From LZORAL124-50-18 sp051208045 (GTDB taxonomy: Bacteria > Pseudomonadota > Gammaproteobacteria > Pseudomonadales > Oleiphilaceae): a stretch of 44,691 nucleotides of DNA. The notes below the pieces were generated by a model. It was not told where the DNA came from and did not search any database. It was given only the letters and a program-made list of their open reading frames with translations. The stretch lies in assembly GCA_051208045.1 (NCBI GenBank), contig JBPJFY010000022.1, forward strand, positions 1 through 44,691, in the 5' to 3' direction. Numbering within the stretch: the stretch's first letter is position 1; each line of letters starts with the position of its first letter. Positions 1 to 7,407 of the stretch are shown piece after piece. Made by a program: the position numbers and the translations under genes.

Positions 1-106
1 TGCTCGTTGAGGGACGTGAAATGCGTATCAAGAGGCTAAGTAGGTTTGCAATCTGCTTTTTCCGTTCAATTACAGTCAGGAAACGCACTGTGCAGCAATC
101 GCGCAC

Positions 107-121
107 TTAAGTCCGACAGGC
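107..121 (+). repeat. 15-bp repeat, copy 1 (inverted partner at 1684-1698)
   Basis: The 15-mer TTAAGTCCGACAGGC here is the exact reverse complement of positions 1684-1698. The two copies face each other across about 1.56 kb that contains only a decayed gene. This is what terminal repeats of a mobile element, or two copies of a dispersed intergenic repeat, would look like. The similarity does not extend cleanly on the inner side, so I do not assign an insertion-sequence family. Confidence 0.6.
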
Positions 122-151
122 TCCTAGAGATTGTTAGGTCGGATTTTTTTT
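111..151 (+). terminator. Possible rho-independent terminator at the left edge
   Basis: TCCGAC (112-117) can pair with GTCGGA (138-143), and an eight-T run follows directly (144-151). The loop is long (20 nt), so the hairpin is only moderate. The 5' arm overlaps the 15-bp repeat at 107-121, so the structure may belong to that repeat. Any gene it serves would lie outside the window. Confidence 0.4.
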
Positions 152-195
152 GCAACGCAGTCTTAGCCACTTTCCCAGCTATTTGATTATGATCG

Positions 196-237
196 TTTCA
201 CTGGATTCGCTGTGGCTGGTTCCGAAATCCAGTGAAA
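196..237. other. Stem-loop in a 400-base stretch without a gene
   Basis: Between 152 and 551 I see no credible gene. The one clear structure is a perfect 12-bp inverted repeat, TTTCACTGGATT (196-207) and AATCCAGTGAAA (226-237). The arms can be extended inward by CG/CG past one bulged A, and the loop is about 18 nt. No T-run follows on either side, so a terminator is not favoured. Subterminal hairpins of this size occur in some mobile elements, which fits the surroundings, but nothing else supports that. Confidence 0.4.
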
Positions 238-551
238 ACGTACCTGTCTGATGGGGAAAATACGACGCTTTCGGGGGGGATTATCCATAAATAAGAGTTC
301 AACTCGGGCTAATACAGGTGTCCTGAATTGGCATTCGTTTTAGAACATACTTCTGAGAATGCACCCGAGAAATATACATGGCGACTGAAGCCGAATTTCA
401 CAGGCAAAGAGGAGTAAGATTCAGCTCATACGCTTGTTGAAGATAGTTCGAAAATTCAGAATCTGATTTGTTCAACACGGCCTTGCCAATTTGATAGGAG
501 GCTTGTCCAGGAGAGTTCTGGCTGGGTTGTTTAAGCGAGAGCGTAAATCGA

Positions 552-1572
552 TTATTCAATCATTTGCGTTGTTTCAAAATCGCCATCGTTATCAGTATCA
601 AGCCTGTACTGCATGTAGCCAGGGAAAAACTCCACTTCCAGCGTGCCTGAAGTTCCGGCTAACAGAAAAACACCACCGTAAATCTGAGTGCGAGAGGAGC
701 GATCCCACAACACGGGCTGGGCAATAGTTGCTACTAGAGAGCCACCCCAATCTTGCATGGCCATATCAAACGCACGCTCTGAGTCCAAGGCGTATCTTGT
801 TTCCCACGAGTATGTATTTTGCAGCTCGTTGAATGACAGTTCCGCGTCCACTAGCATGTACTCCCGCCGATCACTACCCGCACCAGTCAATTGATAGCAA
901 GAGCTGGCCATCAGCCGCAAAGACCGCAGTTCATAGTAACCAATTGCTATTTCTAGAGAGCCATCTTCCTAAGCTGCTGGTCCATTTGATGAGCTGGAAT
1001 AAACGCCATACGCAATGGAGGTAAATCGAGCAGATGCATTGTAGCTGGCAAACCCATTTGAATCGTGGTACCCGCTCAGGACAGAAATCGTTTGGGTACC
1101 AGTGTTATAGTAACCGGAACTCAAATAAGGTGAGGTACACGACTGATAGGTGATAGTGCTACTCACTCACGCCGGCAGGGATACGTAAAAAGCTGTTCTC
1201 CAGATAGGAATCTCCAGTAAATGTCGCGACCATGGAGCCGCCACGCGAACATAACTCCGAGCTGTAATCGATACGTCGTTGATTGAAGACCTCAAATTTT
1301 GATGGGTTGGCTTCATTCACGTTAAGGTTGAGATAAAGGTCGTATGCATAGCCTTCAAGAAAATCTCTGAGGCTAGTGGCGATTCCAGCGGCATTACCTT
1401 CCGATATGGCAACGTCTGAGTACGTAGGAATACTGATGGCAACTTGCTTGGTTGGTGCTTGGCCCGACGATGGGGTAGTTGTTTGCGACGACGATGGGGC
1501 GGGAGAACTGTCTCCGCCACCGCAGGCGACCATGAGAGATGATAATGCAGATACGATGAGTAGTTTTTTCAT
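552..1572 (-). pseudogene. Broken lipoprotein gene (frameshift plus nonsense codon)
   Basis: The start ATG at 1572-1570 opens a lipoprotein signal peptide with an ACGGG lipobox (Cys at about residue 17). A Ser/Pro/Thr-rich linker follows, then a domain I do not recognise. The frame stops at 1159. The cause is visible: the minus strand reads GTGAGTGAGT around 1161-1170, a tandem duplication of GTGA. Removing one copy restores an open frame reading ...PAGVSSTITYQ. That frame meets one in-frame TAG at 969-971 (...NGPAA*EDGSLE...) and then stays open to the stop at 552. Without the duplication the span is 1,017 bases, an exact 339 codons, which supports a single ancestral gene of about 338 residues. 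The original was probably an outer-membrane or periplasmic lipoprotein of unknown role. Sequencing error is possible but would need two separate errors. Confidence 0.75.
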
Positions 1573-1640
1573 TTTTCGCTTCTTGTTGGATTTCCAGGTT
1601 TTGCACATATATAGACTGTCAGGTTAGTTTTTAGACTGAC

Positions 1641-1886
1641 ATGCATGTATGCAGCAGGAGTGAAGCCCTTGCTGATTACAGGCGCCTGTCGGACTTAAAA
1701 GCGGAAGAATTCCCGCGAGGCCTGAATTACCTTGGGCTCATTGTAGGCGTTTCCGGTATTGCAACAATTTACCCCGCTGAAGTCTTCAGCGAAATTTTTG
1801 GTATTACTCAGATTATTTGGTTTTTCTGGCTGGGTGTGTTCATGTTAAGCCACAGCAATGCTAATCGGGTAGCCGGGGGTGTCTAG
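1641..1886 (+). pseudogene. 5'-truncated integral membrane protein fragment
   Basis: The last ~60 codons encode two hydrophobic segments (GLIVGVSGIATIYPA and IIWFFWLGVFMLS). They resemble the C-terminal end of small multi-pass membrane proteins of the DUF4386-like kind. The N-terminal ~20 codons run through the 15-bp repeat at 1684-1698 and look like non-coding DNA read by chance. No ribosome-binding site precedes the ATG at 1641. I infer that an insertion or deletion at the repeat removed the 5' part of the gene. It could instead be an intact very small membrane protein. Confidence 0.5.
1684..1698 (-). repeat. 15-bp repeat, copy 2 (inverted)
   Basis: GCCTGTCGGACTTAA is the exact reverse complement of 107-121. 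It overlaps a perfect 12-bp palindrome, ACAGGCGCCTGT (1678-1689). It lies at the point where the downstream membrane-protein fragment loses its coding character, so it probably marks a rearrangement junction. Confidence 0.6.
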
Positions 1887-1933
1887 CCAAAGCACCCGGC
1901 TTGACTGGCGTGAAGGTCTAAGAGAATTCAAAA

Positions 1934-3079
1934 ATGAAAGTTGATGTGGTATCCACTGTGGTTTATTCGGCAATGATGGGCATGACATTGTTTGCTCTCC
2001 TTACTGCCGCACTTAAACCCAGACATAGGCAAACAAATTACCTGATTCTTTTGTTAGCTTTGTTACTGATCCACATCTTAGGTGAACTGTATATATTTAC
2101 CGGTGCTTACCAATATATACCTGCATTGGCGGGTGCCCAGTTTCCCATCCGGGTGCTGCTGGGGCCAGCTCTCTACTTTTATGCATTTGCGACTATGGCG
2201 CCCGATGGTGGGCTGCCAGCCAAGGCCTTTTTTATGGCAGCGCTGGGACCGTTGCTGGTAATAATAGCGATGACTCCGTTTGCCGTTGGCTTAAGTTCTG
2301 AAGAAAAGCTCGCGCTTGCCGATCCTCTGACTCGTGATCCCGATCAATTCAAACTCGCCTTGTTCACTTGCAGCGTGGCCATGCTGATCTTTGTTGTGTT
2401 CACCGGCGCTTATCTCTTTGCCGCCGTTAAGTTACACCGGCAACATCGGTCACAATTGATGGCTCGGTTTGCCACGATCGAGCAACGATCATTGGACTGG
2501 TTCAGGGTTGTGCTTCTACTATGGGGTGGAGCCTGGCTGATGTATGCGCTTGAATTCATCATGAACTTTATCGGGTGGCGATGGATTGGTTCAGGCGTTG
2601 TCCTCCCCTTGATGGAGGCGTGCGTTCTCATGGCATTCTGTTATCTGGCGTTAAATCAATCCGTTCTGGCAGAGTCTGATAAAGCGCTGCCACCATCCGA
2701 AGACGCCAGAACAGCCACGCTCAGTGACGAAAGAATGGCGTTGATTTCCGAGAAGCTGAACAAGGCTATGGCAGAAGAAAAGCTTTTCTTACAGGAGGAT
2801 CTATCGCTTAATCGGCTGTCAGCTGCCATAGAGATCAGCGAGAATCATATTTCCGAGACGCTTTCTCAACACTTGAATACCAACTTCTTTCAGTTTGTGA
2901 ATGGGTTTCGCATTGAAGCGGCTAAAGCGCTGCTGCAAAGTACAGATAGTCTGGTGTCCACAATAGCTTATGAGGTGGGCTTCAACTCCAAGTCGACATT
3001 TAATACGGCGTTCAAAAAATCCTCCGGTCTCACGCCAACGTCCTTCAGAAAGCAATTTCAACAGAAAGCCGCAGAATAA
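1934..3079 (+). CDS. Membrane-anchored AraC-family transcriptional regulator
   Basis: This 381-residue protein has two parts. Residues ~1-250 contain about seven hydrophobic segments and form an integral-membrane sensor-like region. Residues ~275-378 form an AraC/XylS DNA-binding domain with two helix-turn-helix units (LSLNRLSAAIEISENHIS and STIAYEVGFNSKSTFNTAFK). The ending (SGLTPTSFRKQF) is typical of the family. Such proteins couple a membrane or envelope signal to transcription, but the ligand is unknown. It is followed after 97 bp by a small DUF6326-like membrane protein on the same strand, a plausible target or partner. No clear ribosome-binding site or promoter is visible upstream. Confidence 0.85.
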   Translation: MKVDVVSTVVYSAMMGMTLFALLTAALKPRHRQTNYLILLLALLLIHILGELYIFTGAYQYIPALAGAQFPIRVLLGPALYFYAFATMAPDGGLPAKAFFMAALGPLLVIIAMTPFAVGLSSEEKLALADPLTRDPDQFKLALFTCSVAMLIFVVFTGAYLFAAVKLHRQHRSQLMARFATIEQRSLDWFRVVLLLWGGAWLMYALEFIMNFIGWRWIGSGVVLPLMEACVLMAFCYLALNQSVLAESDKALPPSEDARTATLSDERMALISEKLNKAMAEEKLFLQEDLSLNRLSAAIEISENHISETLSQHLNTNFFQFVNGFRIEAAKALLQSTDSLVSTIAYEVGFNSKSTFNTAFKKSSGLTPTSFRKQFQQKAAE

Positions 3080-3176
3080 GCCTAGAAAAACGTTCGAATA
3101 GGCCCATTACGACGACAGGACACCGGAATGTCCGGATTATTCATACCGCAAACCAGTGAACAAAGAGAGGTAAGGT

Positions 3177-3587
3177 ATGAAGATTTTTGAATGGGATGGC
3201 GACAGAAAAGGACTCTTATCCGTCCTGTGGATTTTTTTGACAGTGAATTACATCTACTGTGATGTTTTCACATTGCATCATGCAGAATCCCTGGCGGCAT
3301 TTTTAAGGGGCGAAGCCGGAGGCATGAAAATAACCGAAGAATTCCTGCTCACTTTTGCATTTATCATGCAAATACCGATGATCATGATTGTCTTGTCAAA
3401 ATTCCTGATAAGTCGGCTCAACAAGTACGTCAATCTTTTCGCTGCGCTTATCACAGGCTCTATTCAAAGCTTCACCGTTTACATGGGTGGCACCTTACAC
3501 TATCTTTTTTTCAGTTTTTTCGAGATCAGCGTCGCGGTGTTCATATTTATCATTGCCGTCACCTGGAAACACGACAATGCCTCTTAA
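3177..3587 (+). CDS. DUF6326-like small membrane protein
   Basis: This 136-residue protein has four predicted membrane segments: near residues 14-30, 57-75, 83-102 and 108-128. The N-terminal pattern LSVLWIFLTVNYIYCDVFTL matches small membrane proteins annotated DUF6326, whose function is unknown. GAGAGG lies 7 nt before the ATG and supports the start. A small inverted repeat (CCGGA-ATG-TCCGG, 3123-3135) sits in the gap after the AraC regulator and could be an operator. The family assignment is from memory of the motif. Confidence 0.7.
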   Translation: MKIFEWDGDRKGLLSVLWIFLTVNYIYCDVFTLHHAESLAAFLRGEAGGMKITEEFLLTFAFIMQIPMIMIVLSKFLISRLNKYVNLFAALITGSIQSFTVYMGGTLHYLFFSFFEISVAVFIFIIAVTWKHDNAS

Positions 3588-3621
3588 ACCGAGGCTTGGC
3601 GTGTTCCAGCCAGCAAGGCGT

Positions 3622-4164
3622 TCAGAATACACCGTTGGCATTCTGGATAGTGCCACCACTCATGAGCGAGTAAAACCGCATAAAGGTATCAAGCGCCTGA
3701 ATTGAGTCCCAGTGCTCCACGATTCTGCCGTCTTCGAGGCGCCAGGTATCAACAATGTTCATGCCTTTTTCATCGTTGCCTCGGTCACCTTTTTTCAGCG
3801 TGGCGTGGGAATGGAAGATCACGTAATCACCATCGGCATAGATATGTTTTACGTCGTAGGTGTAATCAGGGTAGTCTTCAACAAAGTCTTTTAAAAAGCC
3901 GACCAAGCCGGTGACTTTATCGGGCAGGTTGCGATTGTGCTGAACGTAAGCGCTGTCGTTGTAGCGCTCAAGTATGTAGTCAAAATTATGATTATTCATC
4001 AGGTTCTGAACGAAATCCGTCACCAGGGTGGCGTTTTCCAGCTCCTGCGCTGTCCACGAGTTTTTTTGTAAGGCTGGCAGGTCAATGATCAGCTTGTCCG
4101 CCGCCTGTGCAGTGGTGGACACGCTTGTGATGATTAACAGTGCCGATAGAATAATTTTCCACAT
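3622..4164 (-). CDS. Periplasmic NTF2-like / SnoaL-like protein
   Basis: I place the start at the ATG 4164-4162. AGAGGAAC precedes it at good spacing, and it gives an immediate signal peptide (MWKIILSALLIITSVSTTAQ-AA). A longer frame would begin with a low-complexity Gln/His/Tyr stretch coming from a DNA repeat. The mature ~158 residues carry a SnoaL-like fold signature: NLMNNHNFDYILERYND, then YVQHN, and near the end TWRLEDGRIVEHWDSIQ. Proteins of this type are predicted small-molecule isomerases or hydrolases, but the substrate here is unknown. The gene is divergent from an HxlR-family regulator, which commonly controls its divergent neighbour. Confidence 0.75.
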   Translation of the reverse strand: MWKIILSALLIITSVSTTAQAADKLIIDLPALQKNSWTAQELENATLVTDFVQNLMNNHNFDYILERYNDSAYVQHNRNLPDKVTGLVGFLKDFVEDYPDYTYDVKHIYADGDYVIFHSHATLKKGDRGNDEKGMNIVDTWRLEDGRIVEHWDSIQALDTFMRFYSLMSGGTIQNANGVF

Positions 4165-4182
4165 AGGTCGTTCCTCTCGTTT

Positions 4183-4218
4183 GTGTTGGTATTGGTGTTG
4201 GTGCTGGTATTGCTGTTG
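4183..4218. repeat. Six imperfect GTNTTG hexamers in a 5' leader
   Basis: The plus strand reads GTGTTG-GTATTG-GTGTTG-GTGCTG-GTATTG-CTGTTG. On the coding strand of the NTF2-like gene this is a CA-rich, probably unstructured leader about 18-53 nt before the start codon. Unit gain or loss would change leader length by 6 bp. Confidence 0.6.
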
Positions 4219-4358
4219 GTTTGAATAAAGTACCATTTGCACACCATAGTATTTAATAGTAACCTACATTACAAGAAGGCACTAATATGTCCTTTAGGAA
4301 CATTTTGGTAACCACCGTATCGAATCAGACGTCTGGGTGATGACATGAGGGCGATGAC

Positions 4359-4772
4359 ATGAGCGTAAAGAATAACGGACAAACGAAGGCAAAGGATAAA
4401 GCGCACATCGAAAAGCGTGTGTTCCATAACAATGAGGACTGCCCCATTCGCAATGTGGTGGCACAGATCGGAGACAAATGGTCTGTGCTGATCCTGTTTG
4501 CGCTCGTTGATGGGCCCGACCGGTTTAACTCTCTCAAATCCAGAGTCGTCGGCGTCTCGCAGCGCATGCTCACGCAAACCCTGCGGGATTTGGAGCGGGA
4601 GGGGTATGTTAATCGCACGGTCTACCCCGAAGTTCCCGTAAAGGTGGAGTATGAGCTGACCCAGTTGGGCAAGGATTTAGTCAAACCCTTGTATCAGTTA
4701 GTTTCCTGGGCCGACACGCATCATGACGAAATCAGACGATCAAGAAAATCCTATGATGAGAGGTGTTTGTGA
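4359..4772 (+). CDS. HxlR-family transcriptional regulator
   Basis: This 137-residue protein has the classic HxlR winged-helix layout. A Cys precedes the helix-turn-helix (NNEDCPIRNVVAQIGDKWSV, Cys near residue 28). The recognition region is FNSLKSRVVGVSQRMLTQTL and the wing reads LEREGYVNRTVYPEVPVKVEY. HxlR proteins often sense electrophiles or redox change through this cysteine. GAGGG 8 nt before the ATG supports the start. The divergent neighbour (NTF2-like protein) is the likely target. The region between them, 4219-4358, would hold the operator, but I could not pick out a convincing palindrome. Confidence 0.88.
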   Translation: MSVKNNGQTKAKDKAHIEKRVFHNNEDCPIRNVVAQIGDKWSVLILFALVDGPDRFNSLKSRVVGVSQRMLTQTLRDLEREGYVNRTVYPEVPVKVEYELTQLGKDLVKPLYQLVSWADTHHDEIRRSRKSYDERCL

Positions 4773-4820
4773 ATGAATATAAATTCCGGTCTGTCTGAGC
4801 GCGTTTTTCACGCCGACGAT

Positions 4821-4848
4821 TTAACGTCAGACCCCGTGGCAGTATAAT
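4821..4848 (+). promoter_or_regulatory. Candidate sigma-70 promoter for the RDD gene
   Basis: A perfect -10 box TATAAT (4843-4848) lies 16 bp after TTAACG (4821-4826), which matches the -35 consensus at four of six positions. The RDD gene starts 41 bp downstream, and an AAAGGA ribosome-binding site is present at about 4876-4881. Confidence 0.5.
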
Positions 4849-4889
4849 GCGATGCATCTTAACCACTATATTTTAAAAGGAAATGACGT

Positions 4890-5366
4890 ATGGATAGCCA
4901 CAATGTCTATCAAGCACCCGAGAGTGATTTGAGTACCATCGACGGTAAAGATCACGAGTTTGCCGGCTTCTGGATTCGGGTTTTGGCATCTTTGATTGAC
5001 ACGCTTCTTCTCATGGCCGTTACCGTGCCTATATTGATCGCGGTCTATGGCAAAGAATACTGGTCTGGATCAATGTCGAGTGGTGTTTTGGATCTCATGC
5101 TTTCGTATGTGTTTCCCGCTGTTGCCGTCATACTTTTCTGGGTATATAAATCAGCCACACCCGGAAAAATGATATTCAAATTAAAAGTCATCAGCCTGGG
5201 TGATTCGGAGCAGCTCTCTGTTGGTCAGGCGACCGGCAGGTATTTCGCCTATTTTCTCGCGACGTTGCCGTTGTGTTTAGGTTTGATATGGGTGGCCTTT
5301 GACAAACGTAAGCAAGGTTGGCATGACAAGTTAGCGGGCACGGCGGTGGTGAAAAGGGTGGCTTAA
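4890..5366 (+). CDS. RDD-family membrane protein
   Basis: This 158-residue protein has the RDD layout: a short N-terminal cytoplasmic stretch, then FAGFWIRVLASLIDTLLL with the Arg and Asp in the first membrane helix. A second helix is near residues 65-85, with the conserved SATPGKMIFKLKVIS loop, and a third helix is followed by the final FDKRKQGWHDKLAGTAVV. RDD proteins are small inner-membrane proteins, some linked to ion exchange or stress, but the function of this one is not evident. It seems to be a single-gene unit with its own promoter. Confidence 0.88.
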   Translation: MDSHNVYQAPESDLSTIDGKDHEFAGFWIRVLASLIDTLLLMAVTVPILIAVYGKEYWSGSMSSGVLDLMLSYVFPAVAVILFWVYKSATPGKMIFKLKVISLGDSEQLSVGQATGRYFAYFLATLPLCLGLIWVAFDKRKQGWHDKLAGTAVVKRVA

Positions 5367-5623
5367 CTCATTCCTGAGCCGGGCTTGGTCGATGAACCCG
5401 CCGTACTGGATAGCCGTTATGACTGGATGGCAGTATTCGGGCCGGCCAGCGTTTGAATGCCTACCGGGTTTACTTACCGGCCACATTACTGTAGTCTTGC
5501 CGACGAAACATTCCACTATCGCTCACGGATTGAGTAAAGATTGCCAACAGGGATATCAGGCGCTCCATTGTCTACCGCCTGCTTTGCTCAATTCCAGGCA
5601 TTCATTTGACAAGGAGTTCAATA

Positions 5624-6484
5624 ATGAAAGCTGTTCGTCATTTTACCCAGTTTTTTGTTTTGTTTATCATCTCGCTTGGCGTATCTGCCAGTGAATTCAA
5701 TCGTTTGCTAACCATCTCCGCCGTATTTGATCGTGCGGAATCCATCTACACAGATCTGTTTCCAGAGGGCACTGACAACCTGCAGACCGACGGCTGGATG
5801 TATCGGTATTATTCCCCAACCAACCTCTATGTCGGCGTTAATGACAGCGATGAAGTGTACCTGCTCACTGATGAACTGGAGCGCGTAGGCACCTTGTCTG
5901 ATGTCATGAACATGCTCTCAATCAACCCGGTGAGTTTTTCAACCTCCCATTCACACGACATTTACCTGGTTCCCACTTACTCGTATTACGGCTACATCTA
6001 CAAACCCTTCCTTGCGGCGCACCATGGTTCAGGAAAATTTGCCATCCGCAACATGAGCTATGATATCGCCGATGAAGCACTGAATGCTCCGAAGGAAATG
6101 GTCGGTTTGTGGAAAGAAGAGGGCTCGAATATCGTATTTTCAATCAATGGCAACCGCTATTCAGCAAACAAGAATACGAACAAAGCAAGCAAGTACACTG
6201 GACGGCTGCACGGTACATGGAGCCATCTGAACCTCACCAACCCCCTCAGCTGGTTGGGCCAGATCACCGATATCACCTTCACCAATTCAGGCACGTTCAG
6301 TTACAACTACATCGATACCGCCAGTGGGGCAAACCGGTCGTTTTCGGGTTCATACAGAATCAATGGCTATAAGATTACCTTCACGCCCACCACCGGCCAA
6401 TCATTTTCAACCCTCTTTTACCTGTTCCCGGGCAACGATCAAGACATCATCCATATCGGTTCCCAGGATTTGATTAAGCAGTAA
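5624..6484 (+). CDS. Exported protein of unknown function with a 'YRYY...YxGV' module
   Basis: The start ATG at 5624 is set by AAGGAG (5611-5616) 7 nt upstream and opens a signal peptide (MKAVRHFTQFFVLFIISLGV-SASE). The mature ~265 residues begin with RAESIYTDLFPEG...GWMYRYYSPTNLYVGVND. I recognise this pattern as a short module found near the ends of many secreted proteobacterial proteins, with no settled function. The rest is rich in Asn, Ser, Thr and Tyr (for example FTNSGTFSYNYIDTASGANR and GSYRINGYKITFTP), which suggests a beta-rich, lipocalin-like or adhesin-like fold. The gene stands alone. No catalytic motif was found. The upstream gap 5367-5623 holds no other clear element. Confidence 0.7.
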   Translation: MKAVRHFTQFFVLFIISLGVSASEFNRLLTISAVFDRAESIYTDLFPEGTDNLQTDGWMYRYYSPTNLYVGVNDSDEVYLLTDELERVGTLSDVMNMLSINPVSFSTSHSHDIYLVPTYSYYGYIYKPFLAAHHGSGKFAIRNMSYDIADEALNAPKEMVGLWKEEGSNIVFSINGNRYSANKNTNKASKYTGRLHGTWSHLNLTNPLSWLGQITDITFTNSGTFSYNYIDTASGANRSFSGSYRINGYKITFTPTTGQSFSTLFYLFPGNDQDIIHIGSQDLIKQ

Positions 6485-6572
6485 AGGCTGATGCGCGGCA
6501 GGCATTGGCTCACTGGCGGGTATCGTCAGCGCTAGAACGGGAGACGAGCTATTTCCCGCAGGTTTTGCGATA

Positions 6573-6617
6573 ATGCGGCACCATATACGAAGACACACTT
6601 TCTTTCTGGTGCCGCAT
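6573..6617 (+). promoter_or_regulatory. Inverted repeat overlapping the RhtB start codon
   Basis: ATGCGGCACCA (6573-6583) and TGGTGCCGCAT (6607-6617) are perfect 11-bp inverted arms with a 23-nt spacer. The second arm contains the first two bases of the ATG at 6616 and the space where a ribosome-binding site would be. In RNA this hairpin would hide the start. As DNA, the arm centres lie about 34 bp apart, near three helical turns, so a protein operator is also possible. Confidence 0.5.
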
Positions 6618-7242
6618 GCTCTCACTCGACACAGCTCTGCTATTCATGACCGCCTCCACGGCTCTGGCGCTCTCACCGGGGCCGGACAACCTTTTTGTAC
6701 TCACCCAGTCTGCGGTCAACGGCCGACTTGCGGGCCTTCTGGTCACGCTGGGGATTTGCCTTGGACTGGTGGTTCAAACGCTGCTGGTCGCACTAGGGAT
6801 CGCAGTACTCTTCAAGACCTCTCCCCTCGCATTCACGTTGTTGAAGTATCTGGGCGCCGCGTACTTGCTGTATCTTGCCTGGCAGGCGTTCCGAAGTGGC
6901 CCCGCGCAATGGCAAAATGGGCAGACCAACACGCCCAAAGCCTGGCAATTGGTGGGTCGCGGCGCACTGATGAACCTCACGAATCCGAAAGTGATCATTT
7001 TCTTTTTGGCGTTTTTACCGCAATTTGTCCAACCAGAGGCGGGGTCAGTCACGGCCCAACTGGTCATGCTCGGTGTGTTATTTATGGTGTGCGCAGCGGC
7101 GGTGTTTTCCTCCGTGGCCGTGGCTGGCGACTTTTTGGCCGCACATTTTCGTGGGTCAGAACGCACACAAGGCTGGTTAAACCGCATCGCCGGAGGTGTT
7201 TTTGTCGCGCTGGCGGTTCGTCTGGCGTGGCAAGAAGCGTAG
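6616..7242 (+). CDS. LysE/RhtB-family amino-acid exporter
   Basis: This 208-residue inner-membrane protein has six hydrophobic segments. It carries the family signature near the N-terminus (ALSPGPDNLFVLTQSA, residues ~18-33), the G-x-x-L-G-x-x-Y-L-x-Y-L-A motif (YLGAAYLLYLAWQAF) and MNLTNPKVIIFFLAFLPQFV. The family exports amino acids such as homoserine, threonine or leucine, and the substrate cannot be read from the sequence. No ribosome-binding site is visible, because the start lies in an inverted repeat that may control translation. P. aeruginosa ChpE belongs to this superfamily, but this protein has the generic RhtB motif and is not part of the chp operon. Confidence 0.88.
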   Translation: MLSLDTALLFMTASTALALSPGPDNLFVLTQSAVNGRLAGLLVTLGICLGLVVQTLLVALGIAVLFKTSPLAFTLLKYLGAAYLLYLAWQAFRSGPAQWQNGQTNTPKAWQLVGRGALMNLTNPKVIIFFLAFLPQFVQPEAGSVTAQLVMLGVLFMVCAAAVFSSVAVAGDFLAAHFRGSERTQGWLNRIAGGVFVALAVRLAWQEA

Positions 7243-7277
7243 CACGGGCGATCTCACCACTTTTTCATCAACGCGGG

Positions 7278-7311
7278 AAAAAGCCACGTGCATCGCGAAC
7301 GGGCACGTGGC
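7278..7311 (-). terminator. Rho-independent terminator of the phaC-side operon
   Basis: Read on the minus strand, GCCACGTGC (7311-7303) pairs perfectly with GCACGTGGC (7291-7283) around an 11-nt loop and is followed directly by five T (7282-7278). It lies about 97 nt beyond the phaC stop and is the first strong terminator seen after pilG, 18 kb upstream. A weaker hairpin (GCTAT/ATAGC, 7366-7380) followed by a T-rich run lies between. Confidence 0.75.
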
Positions 7312-7407
7312 ATTGAGCGAGGCAAGCTATTCGGTTCAAGTGACCATCCAGAATAAAAAAGACGTGCTATGCAGTATAGCCACTTGAATCAGTCCGAACG
7401 ACTCCTG

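Noticed and set aside
3..110. Open frame entering from the left edge (ends TAA at 108-110)
   Set aside because: About 35 codons with no recognisable family pattern. The stop lies inside the 15-bp repeat. It could be the end of a gene outside the window, but it cannot be supported from here.
30..110. tRNA-Cys-like stretch with a GCA triplet in a short stem
   Set aside because: An AGTAG/CTGCT stem encloses TTTGCAA, but the loop is nine bases and no acceptor, D or T arms can be folded.
100..145. Integron attC site (GTTAGGT core at 133-139)
   Set aside because: The matching RYYYAAC partner at the correct distance is missing, and the neighbouring gene is not arranged as a cassette.
6616..7242. 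The RhtB/LysE gene as ChpE of the Chp system
   Set aside because: ChpE is in the same superfamily, but this protein has the ordinary ALSPGPDNLF signature, lies on the opposite strand beyond phaC and znuCB, and is separated by a terminator.
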